A stretch of 64,000 nt of DNA. Origin: Sedimentisphaera salicampi. GTDB lineage: Bacteria > Planctomycetota > Phycisphaerae > Sedimentisphaerales > Sedimentisphaeraceae. The position numbers and the translations under genes are program-made. The notes beneath the pieces are model-generated. The model had not been told where the DNA came from. It saw only the letters and a program-made list of their open reading frames with translations, and searched no databases. Below are positions 9,226 through 17,363 of the stretch, in pieces. Location of the stretch: contig NZ_CP021023.1 in the NCBI RefSeq assembly GCF_002117005.1, forward strand, positions 2,466,995-2,530,994. Direction: 5' to 3'. Numbering within the stretch: position 1 is the stretch's first letter; every line of letters begins with the position of its first letter.

Positions 9226-10845
9226 TTAGCGTTTTACTTTTCTGCCGGGTTTAGGTATGCAGTTTACTTTCTCTGCCCACTCATACCACTTCTGCGAGAG
9301 CTCTTTAACGAGTTCAGGCTTCTTTTCTGCAAGGTCGCTGAGCTCTGTTCTGTCGGCCTCCATATCGTAGAGCTCCCATTTGTTTTCATCTTCCCAGAGC
9401 TTGTGGCGAACGGCTTTCCATTTGCCCTTTCTCACTGCTGCGTGATATTCGTGCTCGAAGAACATATACTTATGTCCCTGCCTTTTGCCTGTGGTTATTG
9501 CAGGGACAAGGCTGATTCCGTCGCTCTTCGGGATTTTATGCCCTTTGAATTTTTCAGGGTATTCTGCTCCCGCAAGGTCGGTGCATGTTGCCATAATATC
9601 AATCAGATATCCTGTTTCGTGGGTGATTGTGCCTTTGGTTTTCGCTGTTGCTTTTGGCCAGTGTGCGATAAGCGGCGTTGAAATCCCGCCTTCATGCACA
9701 TAATGCTTGTATCTCCTGAAAGGCGTGTTGGAGGCATTTGCCCATGCCCTGCCGTAGGAGATGCAGCCGTAGTATTTCGGGTTGTTCACTCTATCCAGCG
9801 GAGCTCCTCCGAGCTCGCCGCCTTCTGCGCAGCCTCCGTTATCGCTCATAAACAGAATAAGCGTGTTATCCAGCTTGCCCTGCTTCTTGAGAGACTCAAC
9901 CAGCTTGCCAACATTGTAGTCCATCGAGTGAACCTGAGCGGCATAAACTGCCATTCGGTAGTCCATTTCGTCTTTCTTTTTCTCGCTGAGCGAATCCCAA
10001 GGCCTCGCATCCCTTGGAGCCATTTCCCAGTCTTTCAGAAGCCCCATCTCAATCTGACGCTTGTTTCTTTCCTCTCGAATCTTATCCCAGCCCTTCATAT
10101 ACTTGCCGCGGAATTTCTCCACATCTTCCTTCTTTGCGTGAAGAGGCCAGTGCGGAGCGGTGTAGGCCAGATACAGGAAGAACGGCTCCTGATCTTTCTG
10201 CTCTTTAATGAATTTTATCGCATTATCCGTAAAAGCGTCGGTTGTGTAATAGTTGGGGTCGTTGATTTCAATCTGTTCATTATCCCGTGTAATCCCCCTT
10301 GGAGGTTCGGGGCGGAAAAAGTTTGAAGCTCCCGCTAATATGCCGTAGAATCTGTCGAAACCGCGCTGAAGAGGCCACATATGCCGTTCAGACATACCCA
10401 AATGCCATTTGCCTGCCATATATGTATGATAGCCGGCGGTTTTAAGCACCTCTGCTATGGTAACGCAGTTCTTGTTCATACTTCCGCGATAGCCCTCAAC
10501 GCCTTTATCATGCTTTTTGCTGTTCGGCGGGTTTGTCATATGGCCGATATCGGTTTGGTGGGGGTGGAGGCCGGTCATAAGGCTTGCACGTGTCGGGCAG
10601 CACCTTGCTGTATTGTAGAACTGGCTGAAACGAACTCCGTTCTGGGCGAGGTTGTCCAGATTGGGCGTGTCGATTTCGCCGCCGTAGCAGCCTATATCCG
10701 AATACCCCATATCGTCAACGAGCACAACAACTATATTAGGCCTGTCTGTGGGAGCGGCTAAGCCGTAGCTCCCCGCTGCGGCAGCTATAACGCCCGCTCC
10801 TGTGGCCTTGAGGAAATTTCTTCTGCTGAAAAACTTTTTGTCCAT
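9226..10845 (-). CDS. Arylsulfatase (AtsA-like), Tat-exported, first gene of sulfatase operon
   Basis: S1-family arylsulfatase of 539 residues, longer than its three operon partners. The leader SRRNFLK matches the twin-arginine consensus well. VDDMGYSDIGCYGG gives the first metal ligands and CCPTRASLMTG is the formylglycine motif near residue 80. MAGKWHLG holds the conserved Lys/His pair, and FMSDNGG provides later metal ligands. The C-terminal WKAVRHKLW and WELYDM segments are typical of the AtsA subgroup. A TGGAGCG ribosome site lies upstream. The AT-rich region 10846-10980 must hold the operon promoter. Confidence 0.94.
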   Translation of the reverse strand: MDKKFFSRRNFLKATGAGVIAAAAGSYGLAAPTDRPNIVVVLVDDMGYSDIGCYGGEIDTPNLDNLAQNGVRFSQFYNTARCCPTRASLMTGLHPHQTDIGHMTNPPNSKKHDKGVEGYRGSMNKNCVTIAEVLKTAGYHTYMAGKWHLGMSERHMWPLQRGFDRFYGILAGASNFFRPEPPRGITRDNEQIEINDPNYYTTDAFTDNAIKFIKEQKDQEPFFLYLAYTAPHWPLHAKKEDVEKFRGKYMKGWDKIREERNKRQIEMGLLKDWEMAPRDARPWDSLSEKKKDEMDYRMAVYAAQVHSMDYNVGKLVESLKKQGKLDNTLILFMSDNGGCAEGGELGGAPLDRVNNPKYYGCISYGRAWANASNTPFRRYKHYVHEGGISTPLIAHWPKATAKTKGTITHETGYLIDIMATCTDLAGAEYPEKFKGHKIPKSDGISLVPAITTGKRQGHKYMFFEHEYHAAVRKGKWKAVRHKLWEDENKWELYDMEADRTELSDLAEKKPELVKELSQKWYEWAEKVNCIPKPGRKVKR

Positions 10846-10932
10846 TAAAACGCTCCATTTTGTTATGCATAAGAATAAATTTTACTTCTAAACGGTTAAA
10901 ATTAAAGCTTATAACATTAAATAGCATCTTGC

Positions 10933-10950
10933 TGTAAATTTTTTCAAAAA
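10933..10950 (-). promoter_or_regulatory. AT-rich element shared with the GH43 promoter
   Basis: An 18-base block on the minus strand (TTTTTGAAAAAATTTACA) lies 88 bases upstream of the sulfatase operon and occurs identically at 28966-28983, 60 bases upstream of the GH43 gene. It ends in a -35-like TTTACA and begins with an A/T tract like an UP element. It could be a promoter part or a binding site common to polysaccharide genes; only these two copies were noticed. Confidence 0.35.
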
Positions 10951-11253
10951 AAACATTAAAAAAGTGAATTGGAATTATAAAATGTTGAATTGAAAGGCTT
11001 TGCCTACGCAGAGAGAAATTTTTTGTAGAGATATGAAATATACGAATGTACCTGAGTGTCTGCGTTCACTTGTGTATGTCATTGTCTGCCCGTGAGTGCA
11101 AGTGTTTATCCGATTAAACAGGGGAATAGCGGTTAGTAAATCCTTAGCGAGTCTCAGCATCGCTTCGAAAGGGTTTTCCCGGAGATATTGAGGCACACAT
11201 ATAATTCGCAGATTTTGTAATGCTTGAAGGATAATCGAATTTTGTTAGTATTT

Positions 11254-11346
11254 AAAAAAGAGCAGCCGGGTGTGGTGAACCCGGCTAAATGTAAAAGGTG
11301 TCTGTAATTAGTGTAGTGTTGGCTTTGTGTTTGATATTTTATTATT
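11254..11346 (-). ncRNA. Candidate ~90-nt small RNA divergent from argC
   Basis: On the minus strand a promoter (TTGACC at 11380-11375, 16-base spacer, TATTTT at 11358-11353) is followed about 70 bases later by a perfect 8-bp GC-rich stem (11264-11271 with 11279-11286, 7-base loop) and then GCTCTTTTTT, an intrinsic terminator. No reading frame fills the interval and no minus-strand gene lies to the right that this terminator could serve. The predicted transcript runs from about 11346 to 11254. Function is unknown; it could be a trans-acting RNA or a by-product of a bidirectional argC promoter. Confidence 0.4.
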
Positions 11347-11380
11347 GATATAAAAATATCAAACTTATTCTTAAGGTCAA
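11329..11380. promoter_or_regulatory. argC upstream region with 12-bp perfect inverted repeat and divergent promoter
   Basis: A perfect 12-bp inverted repeat (GTTTGATATTTT at 11329-11340, complement at 11353-11364, 12-base centre) lies 36 bases before argC. It covers the -10 element of the predicted minus-strand small-RNA promoter (11353-11380). Its position suits an operator controlling both directions. It is not a clear ARG box, so ArgR binding is not claimed. Confidence 0.4.
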
Positions 11381-11399
11381 GTAAAATTTAGGAAAAAAT

Positions 11400-12413
11400 A
11401 TGAAAAAAGTTCGTGCGGCAGTGATCGGTGCCACCGGCTATACAGGAAGAGATACAATAGAGATGCTTCTCAGTCATCGTTTTGCTGAGGTTACCTATCT
11501 GACAGCTTCATCGGATGAGTCTGTGCCGGCGAGCGTTATGCACCCCCGGCTTACGGGGCGCTGCGGGCTGGATATAGAGCCGTTAAATTTCGATAAGCTC
11601 GCAGATACAGCGGATGCTGCGCTGTGCTGTCTTCCGCACAAAGTTTCGATGAGTTTTGTGCCCCGGATGCTGGAAAAGGGGCTGAAGGTTGTGGATTTCA
11701 GCGCTGATTATCGGATTAAAGACGTAGAGGTTTATGAGCAGCACTACGCCCCGCATACCGACAGGGAAAATATCTCCAGAGCAGTTTACGGCCTGCCTGA
11801 GCTTTTCCGCAGCGAGCTTGCCTCGGCAGATCTTGCGGCGAACCCGGGCTGCTTCCCTACAGGTGCGATTCTCGGTCTTGCCCCGCTCTTGAAGGCTCAA
11901 GCCGTAGATCCGGAGGATATATGCGTAAACGCTGTAAGCGGTGCGACGGGAGCGGGCAAAAAGCCCTCGCCCGGACTGCATTTCCCGAACCACAACGAAA
12001 ACATCCGCCCATATAAAATCGGCTCGCACAGGCATATGCCCGAGATTGAACAGATTTGCGAAGGAGTTGCGGGAAGCGGGGTAAACGTGCTGTTCCAGCC
12101 GCACATAGGAAGCTTCGACAGAGGCATAATTTCCTCTATTTACACCCGCCCGTCAAAGGATCTATCGCAGGAAGAGCTCAAAAGATTGTTTGAAGATTTC
12201 TACGAAGGCGAACCTTTCGTGCAGGTTTTGGATAGTCCCCCAGAGGTGAAAAACGTTGCCAAGACAAACTACTGCCATATATATCCGGCAGCGGTTAAGG
12301 GCAGAATTGCAGTTTTCGCCGCGATAGACAATCTTGTGAAGGGCGCTTCCGGACAGGCAATCCAGAATATGAACATTATGTTCGGGATTGATGAAAAGGA
12401 AGGCCTGCTTTGA
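11400..12413 (+). CDS. argC: N-acetyl-gamma-glutamyl-phosphate reductase
   Basis: This cytoplasmic enzyme reduces N-acetylglutamyl phosphate to the semialdehyde with NADPH, the third step of arginine synthesis. The N-terminal Rossmann motif GATGYTGRD is at about 10-18. The catalytic Cys is in AANPGCFPTGA near residue 150. The conserved HRHMPEIEQ and FQPHIGSFDRGI segments follow, and the C-terminal GASGQAIQNMN matches the family. Length 337 is typical. The ATG at 11400 follows an AGGAAAAAAT stretch. argH lies about 5 kb downstream on the same strand, separated by tex and a restriction-modification pair, so arginine genes are only loosely clustered here. Confidence 0.96.
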   Translation: MKKVRAAVIGATGYTGRDTIEMLLSHRFAEVTYLTASSDESVPASVMHPRLTGRCGLDIEPLNFDKLADTADAALCCLPHKVSMSFVPRMLEKGLKVVDFSADYRIKDVEVYEQHYAPHTDRENISRAVYGLPELFRSELASADLAANPGCFPTGAILGLAPLLKAQAVDPEDICVNAVSGATGAGKKPSPGLHFPNHNENIRPYKIGSHRHMPEIEQICEGVAGSGVNVLFQPHIGSFDRGIISSIYTRPSKDLSQEELKRLFEDFYEGEPFVQVLDSPPEVKNVAKTNYCHIYPAAVKGRIAVFAAIDNLVKGASGQAIQNMNIMFGIDEKEGLL

Positions 12414-12435
12414 TACCGTTTCCGAAAGGAGCAGT

Positions 12436-13068
12436 ATGAAATTAGTATTACTCTCAGACATCCACTCAAGGTTTCCCAGAAGCGATAAGCTTGAGGCAGA
12501 GCTTGAATCGGCAGATGCAGTTTTGATCTCCGGAGATATAACAGGTTTCGGCTCTTACGACGAGGGCGAAGCGATCATCAGCCATATCCAAAAATTCTGC
12601 AAGAGCGTATTTGCTGTCGGCGGGAATTGCGATACGGGCGAGATTGCCCGCATGATTGAGCATCTCGGTGTCAGCGTGCACGGGCAGGCAGGCTTTGCCG
12701 AAGGCCTTTGCATTACAGGCGTGAGCGGGGTGGAGCGGGGAAGGCTCCCGCTGAACTTCTACGATATCCTCGAAAACTCCATCGCCGAGAAAAACTGCCG
12801 CTCGCTTGCGGTTATATCTCACGAACCTGCCTTCGGAACAGAGCGATGCGGGAGAAGCAGCTCCCGCAAGGGAAACAAGAATATCCGCAAATTCGCTGAA
12901 AACTATAAGCCCGTATTAGCGGTTAGCGGGCATGTGCACGAGGCTTGGGGCAGCCAGAAAATCGGAAGCACCGTATTTATAAATCCTGGTGCTTGGCTGG
13001 AAGGCCGCTTTGCAACGGTTACCCTTGATAATAATCTCGAATTTTCCGGAGCAGAGTTTCATAGCTAA
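12436..13068 (+). CDS. Calcineurin-like metallophosphoesterase (YfcE-like), cytoplasmic
   Basis: This 210-residue protein has the dinuclear-metal phosphoesterase motifs in order: DIHSR near residue 9, SGDITG near 33, GGNCDTG near 60 (GNCD in place of the usual GNHD), SHEP near 130, and SGHVHEAWG near 165. No signal peptide is seen. The start at 12436 is chosen because GAAAGGAG lies just upstream; an upstream in-frame ATG at 12388 would overlap argC by 26 bases. It probably shares the argC transcript, which ends at the hairpin at 13104-13137. The natural substrate is unknown. Confidence 0.8.
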   Translation: MKLVLLSDIHSRFPRSDKLEAELESADAVLISGDITGFGSYDEGEAIISHIQKFCKSVFAVGGNCDTGEIARMIEHLGVSVHGQAGFAEGLCITGVSGVERGRLPLNFYDILENSIAEKNCRSLAVISHEPAFGTERCGRSSSRKGNKNIRKFAENYKPVLAVSGHVHEAWGSQKIGSTVFINPGAWLEGRFATVTLDNNLEFSGAEFHS

Positions 13069-13103
13069 AGTTTTCTAATCCAGCTTACAACTATATTCTT
13101 TCA

Positions 13104-13137
13104 GTGCAGTCCGTATGATGTTCGGCTGCACCTTTTT
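13104..13137 (+). terminator. Rho-independent terminator of the argC-phosphoesterase transcript
   Basis: GTGCAG(T)CCG and CGGCTGCAC form a 9-bp stem with one bulged T, followed by CTTTTT at 13132-13137. It sits 36 bases after the phosphoesterase stop. Two in-frame ATGs at 13115 and 13118 lie inside the hairpin, which argues against their use as the tex start. Confidence 0.7.
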
Positions 13138-13156
13138 ATTAAATATGGGATTTGAA

Positions 13157-15433
13157 ATGAATAAAAACCACGTATCTAAAATCTCTGCCAGCCTGAGCAT
13201 AAGCTCCGGGCAGGTTGAATCAACTGCCAAACTCCTGACCGAAGGATGTACCGTACCGTTTATCGCAAGGTACAGAAAAGAGGCTACAGGCAATCTCGAT
13301 GAAGTAGCGATCACTTCTGTGCGTGATATGCTTGCCCAGCTTGAGGAGCTGGATTCCCGGCGAGAGACTATCCTCAAAACAATAGAGGAGCAGGGCAAGC
13401 TTACAGATAAGCTAAAGGCCGAGATAATGGCCGCCGAAACGCTCTCAAAGCTTGAGGATATATACCTGCCGTACCGGCCGAAGAGAAGAACCAGGGCAAC
13501 CATCGCCAAGGAGAAAGGCCTCGAGCCGCTTGCAGAGTTTCTGCTTAAGCAGGAAGATGAGAGCATTGAAAAAGAGGCAGAGAAATTCATCGATCAAGAG
13601 AAGGAAGTGCCTGACGGGAAGGCAGCTCTTGCCGGGGCGAGGGATATTATCGCAGAAATGATAAACGAGGACGCAGATATACGTGAGAAAATCCGCGAGC
13701 TTTTCCGCAGGGAAGGCCGGTTTATAACGAAGGTTGTAAAGGGCAAAGAAGAGGAGGCGGAAAAATTCAAGGACTATTTCGACTGGTCTGAGCCTGTAAA
13801 AACTGCCCCGTCGCACAGGGTGCTTGCTATGCGCAGAGGCGCTTCTGAGAAACTGCTCACTCTACATATCGAAGCCCCCGCAGATAAGGCGGTTTCGATA
13901 ATCGAAGAAAAATATATTACAGCTGCAAATGAGGCTTCAATGCAGGTGAGGGCTGCAGGCGAGGACGCCTTCAAAAGGCTGCTCAGTATGTCTATGGAAA
14001 CTGAAATCCGCCTCGAAACCAAAAAGCTCGCAGACGAGCAGGCGATCAAGGTTTTCAGCGAGAATCTTCGAGAGCTCCTGCTCTCTCCCGCACTCGGCGA
14101 AAAACGCGTGCTCGCCCTAGACCCCGCCTTCCGTACCGGCTGCAAGCTGGTATGCCTGAGCCGGCAGGGCAGGCTGCTTTATGATGATGTGGTTTACCCG
14201 CATACCGGCGAGGCGAAACGAAAAGAGGCTGAAGAGAAGATCAAGACCCTCTGCGAAAAGTACGACATCGAGACCATTGCCTACGGCAACGGTACAGCGA
14301 GCCGTGAAACGGGCGAATTCCTCAAGGCGATTGATTTCGGCAGGGAGATCCCTGTGGTTATGGTGAATGAATCGGGCGCTTCTGTGTATTCGGCTTCGGA
14401 GGCGGCGAGGGAGGAATTCCCGCAGAAGGATTTAACGGTACGAGGGGCGGTATCCATCGGCCGCCGGCTTATGGACCCTCTCGCAGAGCTCGTGAAGATA
14501 GACCCCAAATCGATAGGCGTAGGGCAGTATCAGCACGATGTTGACCAGAAAAAGCTCAAGGCAGGCCTCGATGATACGGTAATCAGCTGCGTGAACAGTG
14601 TGGGCGTGGATATAAACACGGCAAGCAGGCAGCTGCTCACTTACGTATCAGGCCTCGGGCCTGCAATCGCCGGCAGGATAATCGAATACCGCGATACAAA
14701 CGGGGCGTTCTCCGGCAGAGAAGAGCTCAAGAAGGTTTCGGGAGTGGGAGAGAAATGCTTCCAGCAGTCCGCCGGATTCCTGCGGATTAGAGGCGGGAAC
14801 AACCCGCTCGATGCAAGCGCAGTTCACCCTGAATCTTACTCAATTGTTGAGAATATAGCCTCGGATATCGGAAGCCGAATCAGCGAAATTATCGCAAACA
14901 AAGAGCTGGTTTCTAAGATTGAAATCGATAAATACACAACCGATAAGATTGGCAGGCCAACTCTGCTGGATATAAAATCAGAGCTGCTAAAGCCCGGCAG
15001 AGACCCGCGTAAGCAGTTTGAGATTTTCAGCTTCGCAGAAGGACTCAATGAAATTACAGACTTAAAGCCCGGAATGAAAATTCCCGGCATCGTTACAAAC
15101 GTAACCGCCTTCGGTGCATTTGTGGATGTGGGCGTTCATCAGGACGGGCTCGTCCATATCAGCGAGCTGGCCGATAAATTCATCAAAGACCCGATGGACG
15201 TAGTGAAAGTTCATCAGAAGGTGATGGTTACCGTGATAGACGCAGACCCCGAGCGGAAGAGAATATCGCTGAGTATGCGCGCTGCACCCGGCAAAACCGC
15301 CAAACAAAAACCATCCCCCGCCGGCAAAGAACCCCGCAAAAGCCCCAGAAAGCCGGGAAACAAAAAACCAAAACCAGACAAGAAACCACAACCCAAAAAC
15401 ACCTTCGGCGAAGGCCTCAATATTGAGCTTTGA
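13157..15433 (+). CDS. tex: Tex-family RNA-binding transcription accessory protein
   Basis: Tex is a conserved cytoplasmic nucleic-acid-binding protein involved in transcription and RNA metabolism. This copy of 758 residues has the family layout: helical N-terminus (TVPFIARYRKEATG), a YqgF/RNase H-like domain around ALDPAFRTGCKLV at about 320-450, helix-hairpin-helix segments around LTYVSGLGPAIA and VSGVGEKCFQ, and a C-terminal S1 RNA-binding domain (GMKIPGIVTNVTAFGAFVDVGVHQDGLVHISEL). A short Lys/Pro-rich basic tail follows, ending in FGEGLNIEL. The ATG at 13157 is used because GGGA precedes it and upstream ATGs lie in a terminator hairpin. The promoter of the restriction-modification pair overlaps its stop codon. 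Confidence 0.95.
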   Translation: MNKNHVSKISASLSISSGQVESTAKLLTEGCTVPFIARYRKEATGNLDEVAITSVRDMLAQLEELDSRRETILKTIEEQGKLTDKLKAEIMAAETLSKLEDIYLPYRPKRRTRATIAKEKGLEPLAEFLLKQEDESIEKEAEKFIDQEKEVPDGKAALAGARDIIAEMINEDADIREKIRELFRREGRFITKVVKGKEEEAEKFKDYFDWSEPVKTAPSHRVLAMRRGASEKLLTLHIEAPADKAVSIIEEKYITAANEASMQVRAAGEDAFKRLLSMSMETEIRLETKKLADEQAIKVFSENLRELLLSPALGEKRVLALDPAFRTGCKLVCLSRQGRLLYDDVVYPHTGEAKRKEAEEKIKTLCEKYDIETIAYGNGTASRETGEFLKAIDFGREIPVVMVNESGASVYSASEAAREEFPQKDLTVRGAVSIGRRLMDPLAELVKIDPKSIGVGQYQHDVDQKKLKAGLDDTVISCVNSVGVDINTASRQLLTYVSGLGPAIAGRIIEYRDTNGAFSGREELKKVSGVGEKCFQQSAGFLRIRGGNNPLDASAVHPESYSIVENIASDIGSRISEIIANKELVSKIEIDKYTTDKIGRPTLLDIKSELLKPGRDPRKQFEIFSFAEGLNEITDLKPGMKIPGIVTNVTAFGAFVDVGVHQDGLVHISELADKFIKDPMDVVKVHQKVMVTVIDADPERKRISLSMRAAPGKTAKQKPSPAGKEPRKSPRKPGNKKPKPDKKPQPKNTFGEGLNIEL

Positions 15434-15458
15434 CATTATGCTTCTTAAAGGCGATAAT
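15430..15458 (+). promoter_or_regulatory. Promoter of the restriction-modification pair
   Basis: TTGACA at 15430-15435 and GATAAT at 15453-15458 are 17 bases apart, near-consensus. The -35 element overlaps the tex stop codon. Transcription would start near 15465, and an AGGAG lies at 15483-15487 before the endonuclease ATG. The pair therefore carries its own promoter. Confidence 0.6.
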
Positions 15459-15501
15459 TTATGAAATTGTTTGATTTTCCTTAGGAGTGAAAAAATTAAA
15501 T

Positions 15502-16281
15502 ATGAATAGATACCTTGAACTAAGCATTGAATACGCTAACCAAAGGTCTTACCTTGATGATTTGTATTCTGTTTATCCTACTATTCCTGAAGGTATTAGA
15601 AACATAGACAAGCAGGCTTGGGGCAAGGTAGAAGCCGCATTCAACAAGGGCAATAATTACGAACTAATTAAGCGGCTTCTTGAGTTTGATTTATTCCCAA
15701 TTAAGGACAGTTATGTAGCGTACCTGCGTCGGGATAAAAGCTCGCTGGAGCGAAACCCAAAAACAATTAACAGATTGTCCGGCCGTCTTTATGAGATGGG
15801 GTTGGATTTGATTTATCAGAAATGCAGCGAGGCGAAAGAAACAAACCGTCAGATAGGGCCTATGTTTCGAAAATGGGCGGCAAGCAAATCTTTAGGTCTG
15901 AAGCCCTGCTCTTTGGAGCAATTTGTCTCCAATAATGAAGATGCTGTTCTTGAAGGCAGTGATGTGCAGTTGATGCGTTTCGCAAAAGAACATTTAGGAT
16001 ATAATCACAATAAGGGGCTTGACTTAGTTGCAAGATTTAATGGTAAATATGTAATCGGGGAAGCAAAATTTCTTACAGATTTCGGCGGCCATCAAAATTC
16101 GCAGTTCAGAGATGCTCTGGCAACGCTGGATGCCGAGGTTGATGCGGTTGCTGTTGCGGTATTGGATGGCGTATTGTACATCCGGGGAAAAAACAAAATG
16201 TACACAGAGCTAACTGAAATTTCTGCTGAAAAGAATATAATGAGTGCATTGCTGCTCAGGGAATTCTTATACAGTTTATAA
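15502..16281 (+). CDS. Probable type II restriction endonuclease (PD-(D/E)xK fold)
   Basis: This protein of about 260 residues sits 5 bases before a DNA methyltransferase. Near its C-terminus GLDLVARFNG leads into YVIGEAK, giving Asp174 and Glu187-x-Lys189, the catalytic triad pattern of PD-(D/E)xK nucleases. It is followed by FGGHQNSQFRDAL, as in several type II enzymes. The N-terminal 130 residues are helical with no recognisable motif. ATG 15502 is preferred (AGGAG upstream); a GTG at 15487 is in frame but overlaps the ribosome site. The region reads richer in A+T than argH and tex around it, a sign of acquisition. Recognition sequence cannot be read. It cuts unmethylated foreign DNA if active. 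Confidence 0.72.
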   Translation: MNRYLELSIEYANQRSYLDDLYSVYPTIPEGIRNIDKQAWGKVEAAFNKGNNYELIKRLLEFDLFPIKDSYVAYLRRDKSSLERNPKTINRLSGRLYEMGLDLIYQKCSEAKETNRQIGPMFRKWAASKSLGLKPCSLEQFVSNNEDAVLEGSDVQLMRFAKEHLGYNHNKGLDLVARFNGKYVIGEAKFLTDFGGHQNSQFRDALATLDAEVDAVAVAVLDGVLYIRGKNKMYTELTEISAEKNIMSALLLREFLYSL

Positions 16282-16286
16282 GGTAA

Positions 16287-17345
16287 ATGATGAAAAATCT
16301 TTTAATAAAAGGTGAAAATTTGGAAGCCTTGAAGCTTCTCTTGGAAGAAAGAGGGCTTGAAGGCAGTATAGATTTAGTCTATATAGACCCGCCTTTTGCA
16401 ACTGGAACGGATTTCAAGGTGTCGCTAAACCGCAGCTCCACCGTAAGCTCAGCAAATGGGGGCAGTTTAGCATACTCGGATAAAATAAAGGGCAGCGAGT
16501 TTATAGAGTTCCTCAGGGAAAGGCTTATCCTGCTGAAAAGATTGCTTTCTGAGAGAGGCTCTATTTATCTGCACACTGACTGTAAAATCGGTCATTACGT
16601 TAAGGTAATGATGGATGAGGTTTTTGGGATTGAAAATTTCAGGAATGATATAAGCAGGATAAAATGTAACCCGAAAAATTTCAATCGAACTGGTTTCAGC
16701 AATATAAAAGATATGATTCTTTTCTACTCCAAAGCAAAAAATCCAATCTGGAATGAGCCCAGGCAGGATTACTCAGAGAAGGATAAAGAAAAGCTGTTCC
16801 CAAAAACAGATTCACAGGGCAGGCGATATACCACAGTACCTATCCATGCCCCGGGCGAAACTAAAAACGGAAGGTCTTCTCAAGAATTCAAAGGGATGAA
16901 GCCCCCAGCCGGAAGGCATTGGCGGGTGGATGTTCAAACGCTTGAGAGCTGGGATGAGCAGGGGCTTTTGGAATGGTCTTCCAATGGTAACCCGAGAAAA
17001 ATAATATATGCAGACGAAAAGGATGGCAAGAGGGTGCAGGATATATGGGAATTCAAAGACCCGCAATACCCCACCTACCCCACTGAGAAAAATTCAAAAA
17101 TGCTGGAGATGATAATTAAGACATCTTCGCTGAAAAACAGCACTGTTTTGGATTGTTTCTGCGGCTCCGGAAGCACCTTGAGAGCTGCGGAAAAGCTCGG
17201 CAGAAGTTGGATAGGGATAGACAGTTCGCCGCAGGCAATAGAAACAGCGCAGAAAAATCTGCGTGAAGATTCGTCTTCAACTGCCCTTTTTGATTCTTGC
17301 AGTATGTATGAAATGTTGGATATTTCAGAACAGTCGATGGTTTAA
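16287..17345 (+). CDS. Site-specific DNA methyltransferase of the RM pair (beta class, N6-A or N4-C)
   Basis: This 352-residue SAM-dependent methyltransferase has motif order IV before I, the beta class: DPPF at residues 34-37 (catalytic motif IV), a variable target-recognition stretch at about 130-260, and DCFCGSGST at about 289-297 (SAM-binding motif I) followed by GRSWIGIDSS. Two adjacent ATGs (16287, 16290) follow an AAGGT. It protects host DNA from the endonuclease encoded just upstream. The C-terminal 30 residues have no known motif. The pair lies between tex and argH, two conserved housekeeping genes, so it looks like a cassette insertion without visible mobility genes. Confidence 0.88.
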   Translation: MMKNLLIKGENLEALKLLLEERGLEGSIDLVYIDPPFATGTDFKVSLNRSSTVSSANGGSLAYSDKIKGSEFIEFLRERLILLKRLLSERGSIYLHTDCKIGHYVKVMMDEVFGIENFRNDISRIKCNPKNFNRTGFSNIKDMILFYSKAKNPIWNEPRQDYSEKDKEKLFPKTDSQGRRYTTVPIHAPGETKNGRSSQEFKGMKPPAGRHWRVDVQTLESWDEQGLLEWSSNGNPRKIIYADEKDGKRVQDIWEFKDPQYPTYPTEKNSKMLEMIIKTSSLKNSTVLDCFCGSGSTLRAAEKLGRSWIGIDSSPQAIETAQKNLREDSSSTALFDSCSMYEMLDISEQSMV

Positions 17346-17363
17346 TTTAGAATACAATTAATT

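Noticed and set aside
13115-13156. Earlier ATG start for tex at 13115
   Set aside because: It lies in the loop of the terminator hairpin 13104-13137.
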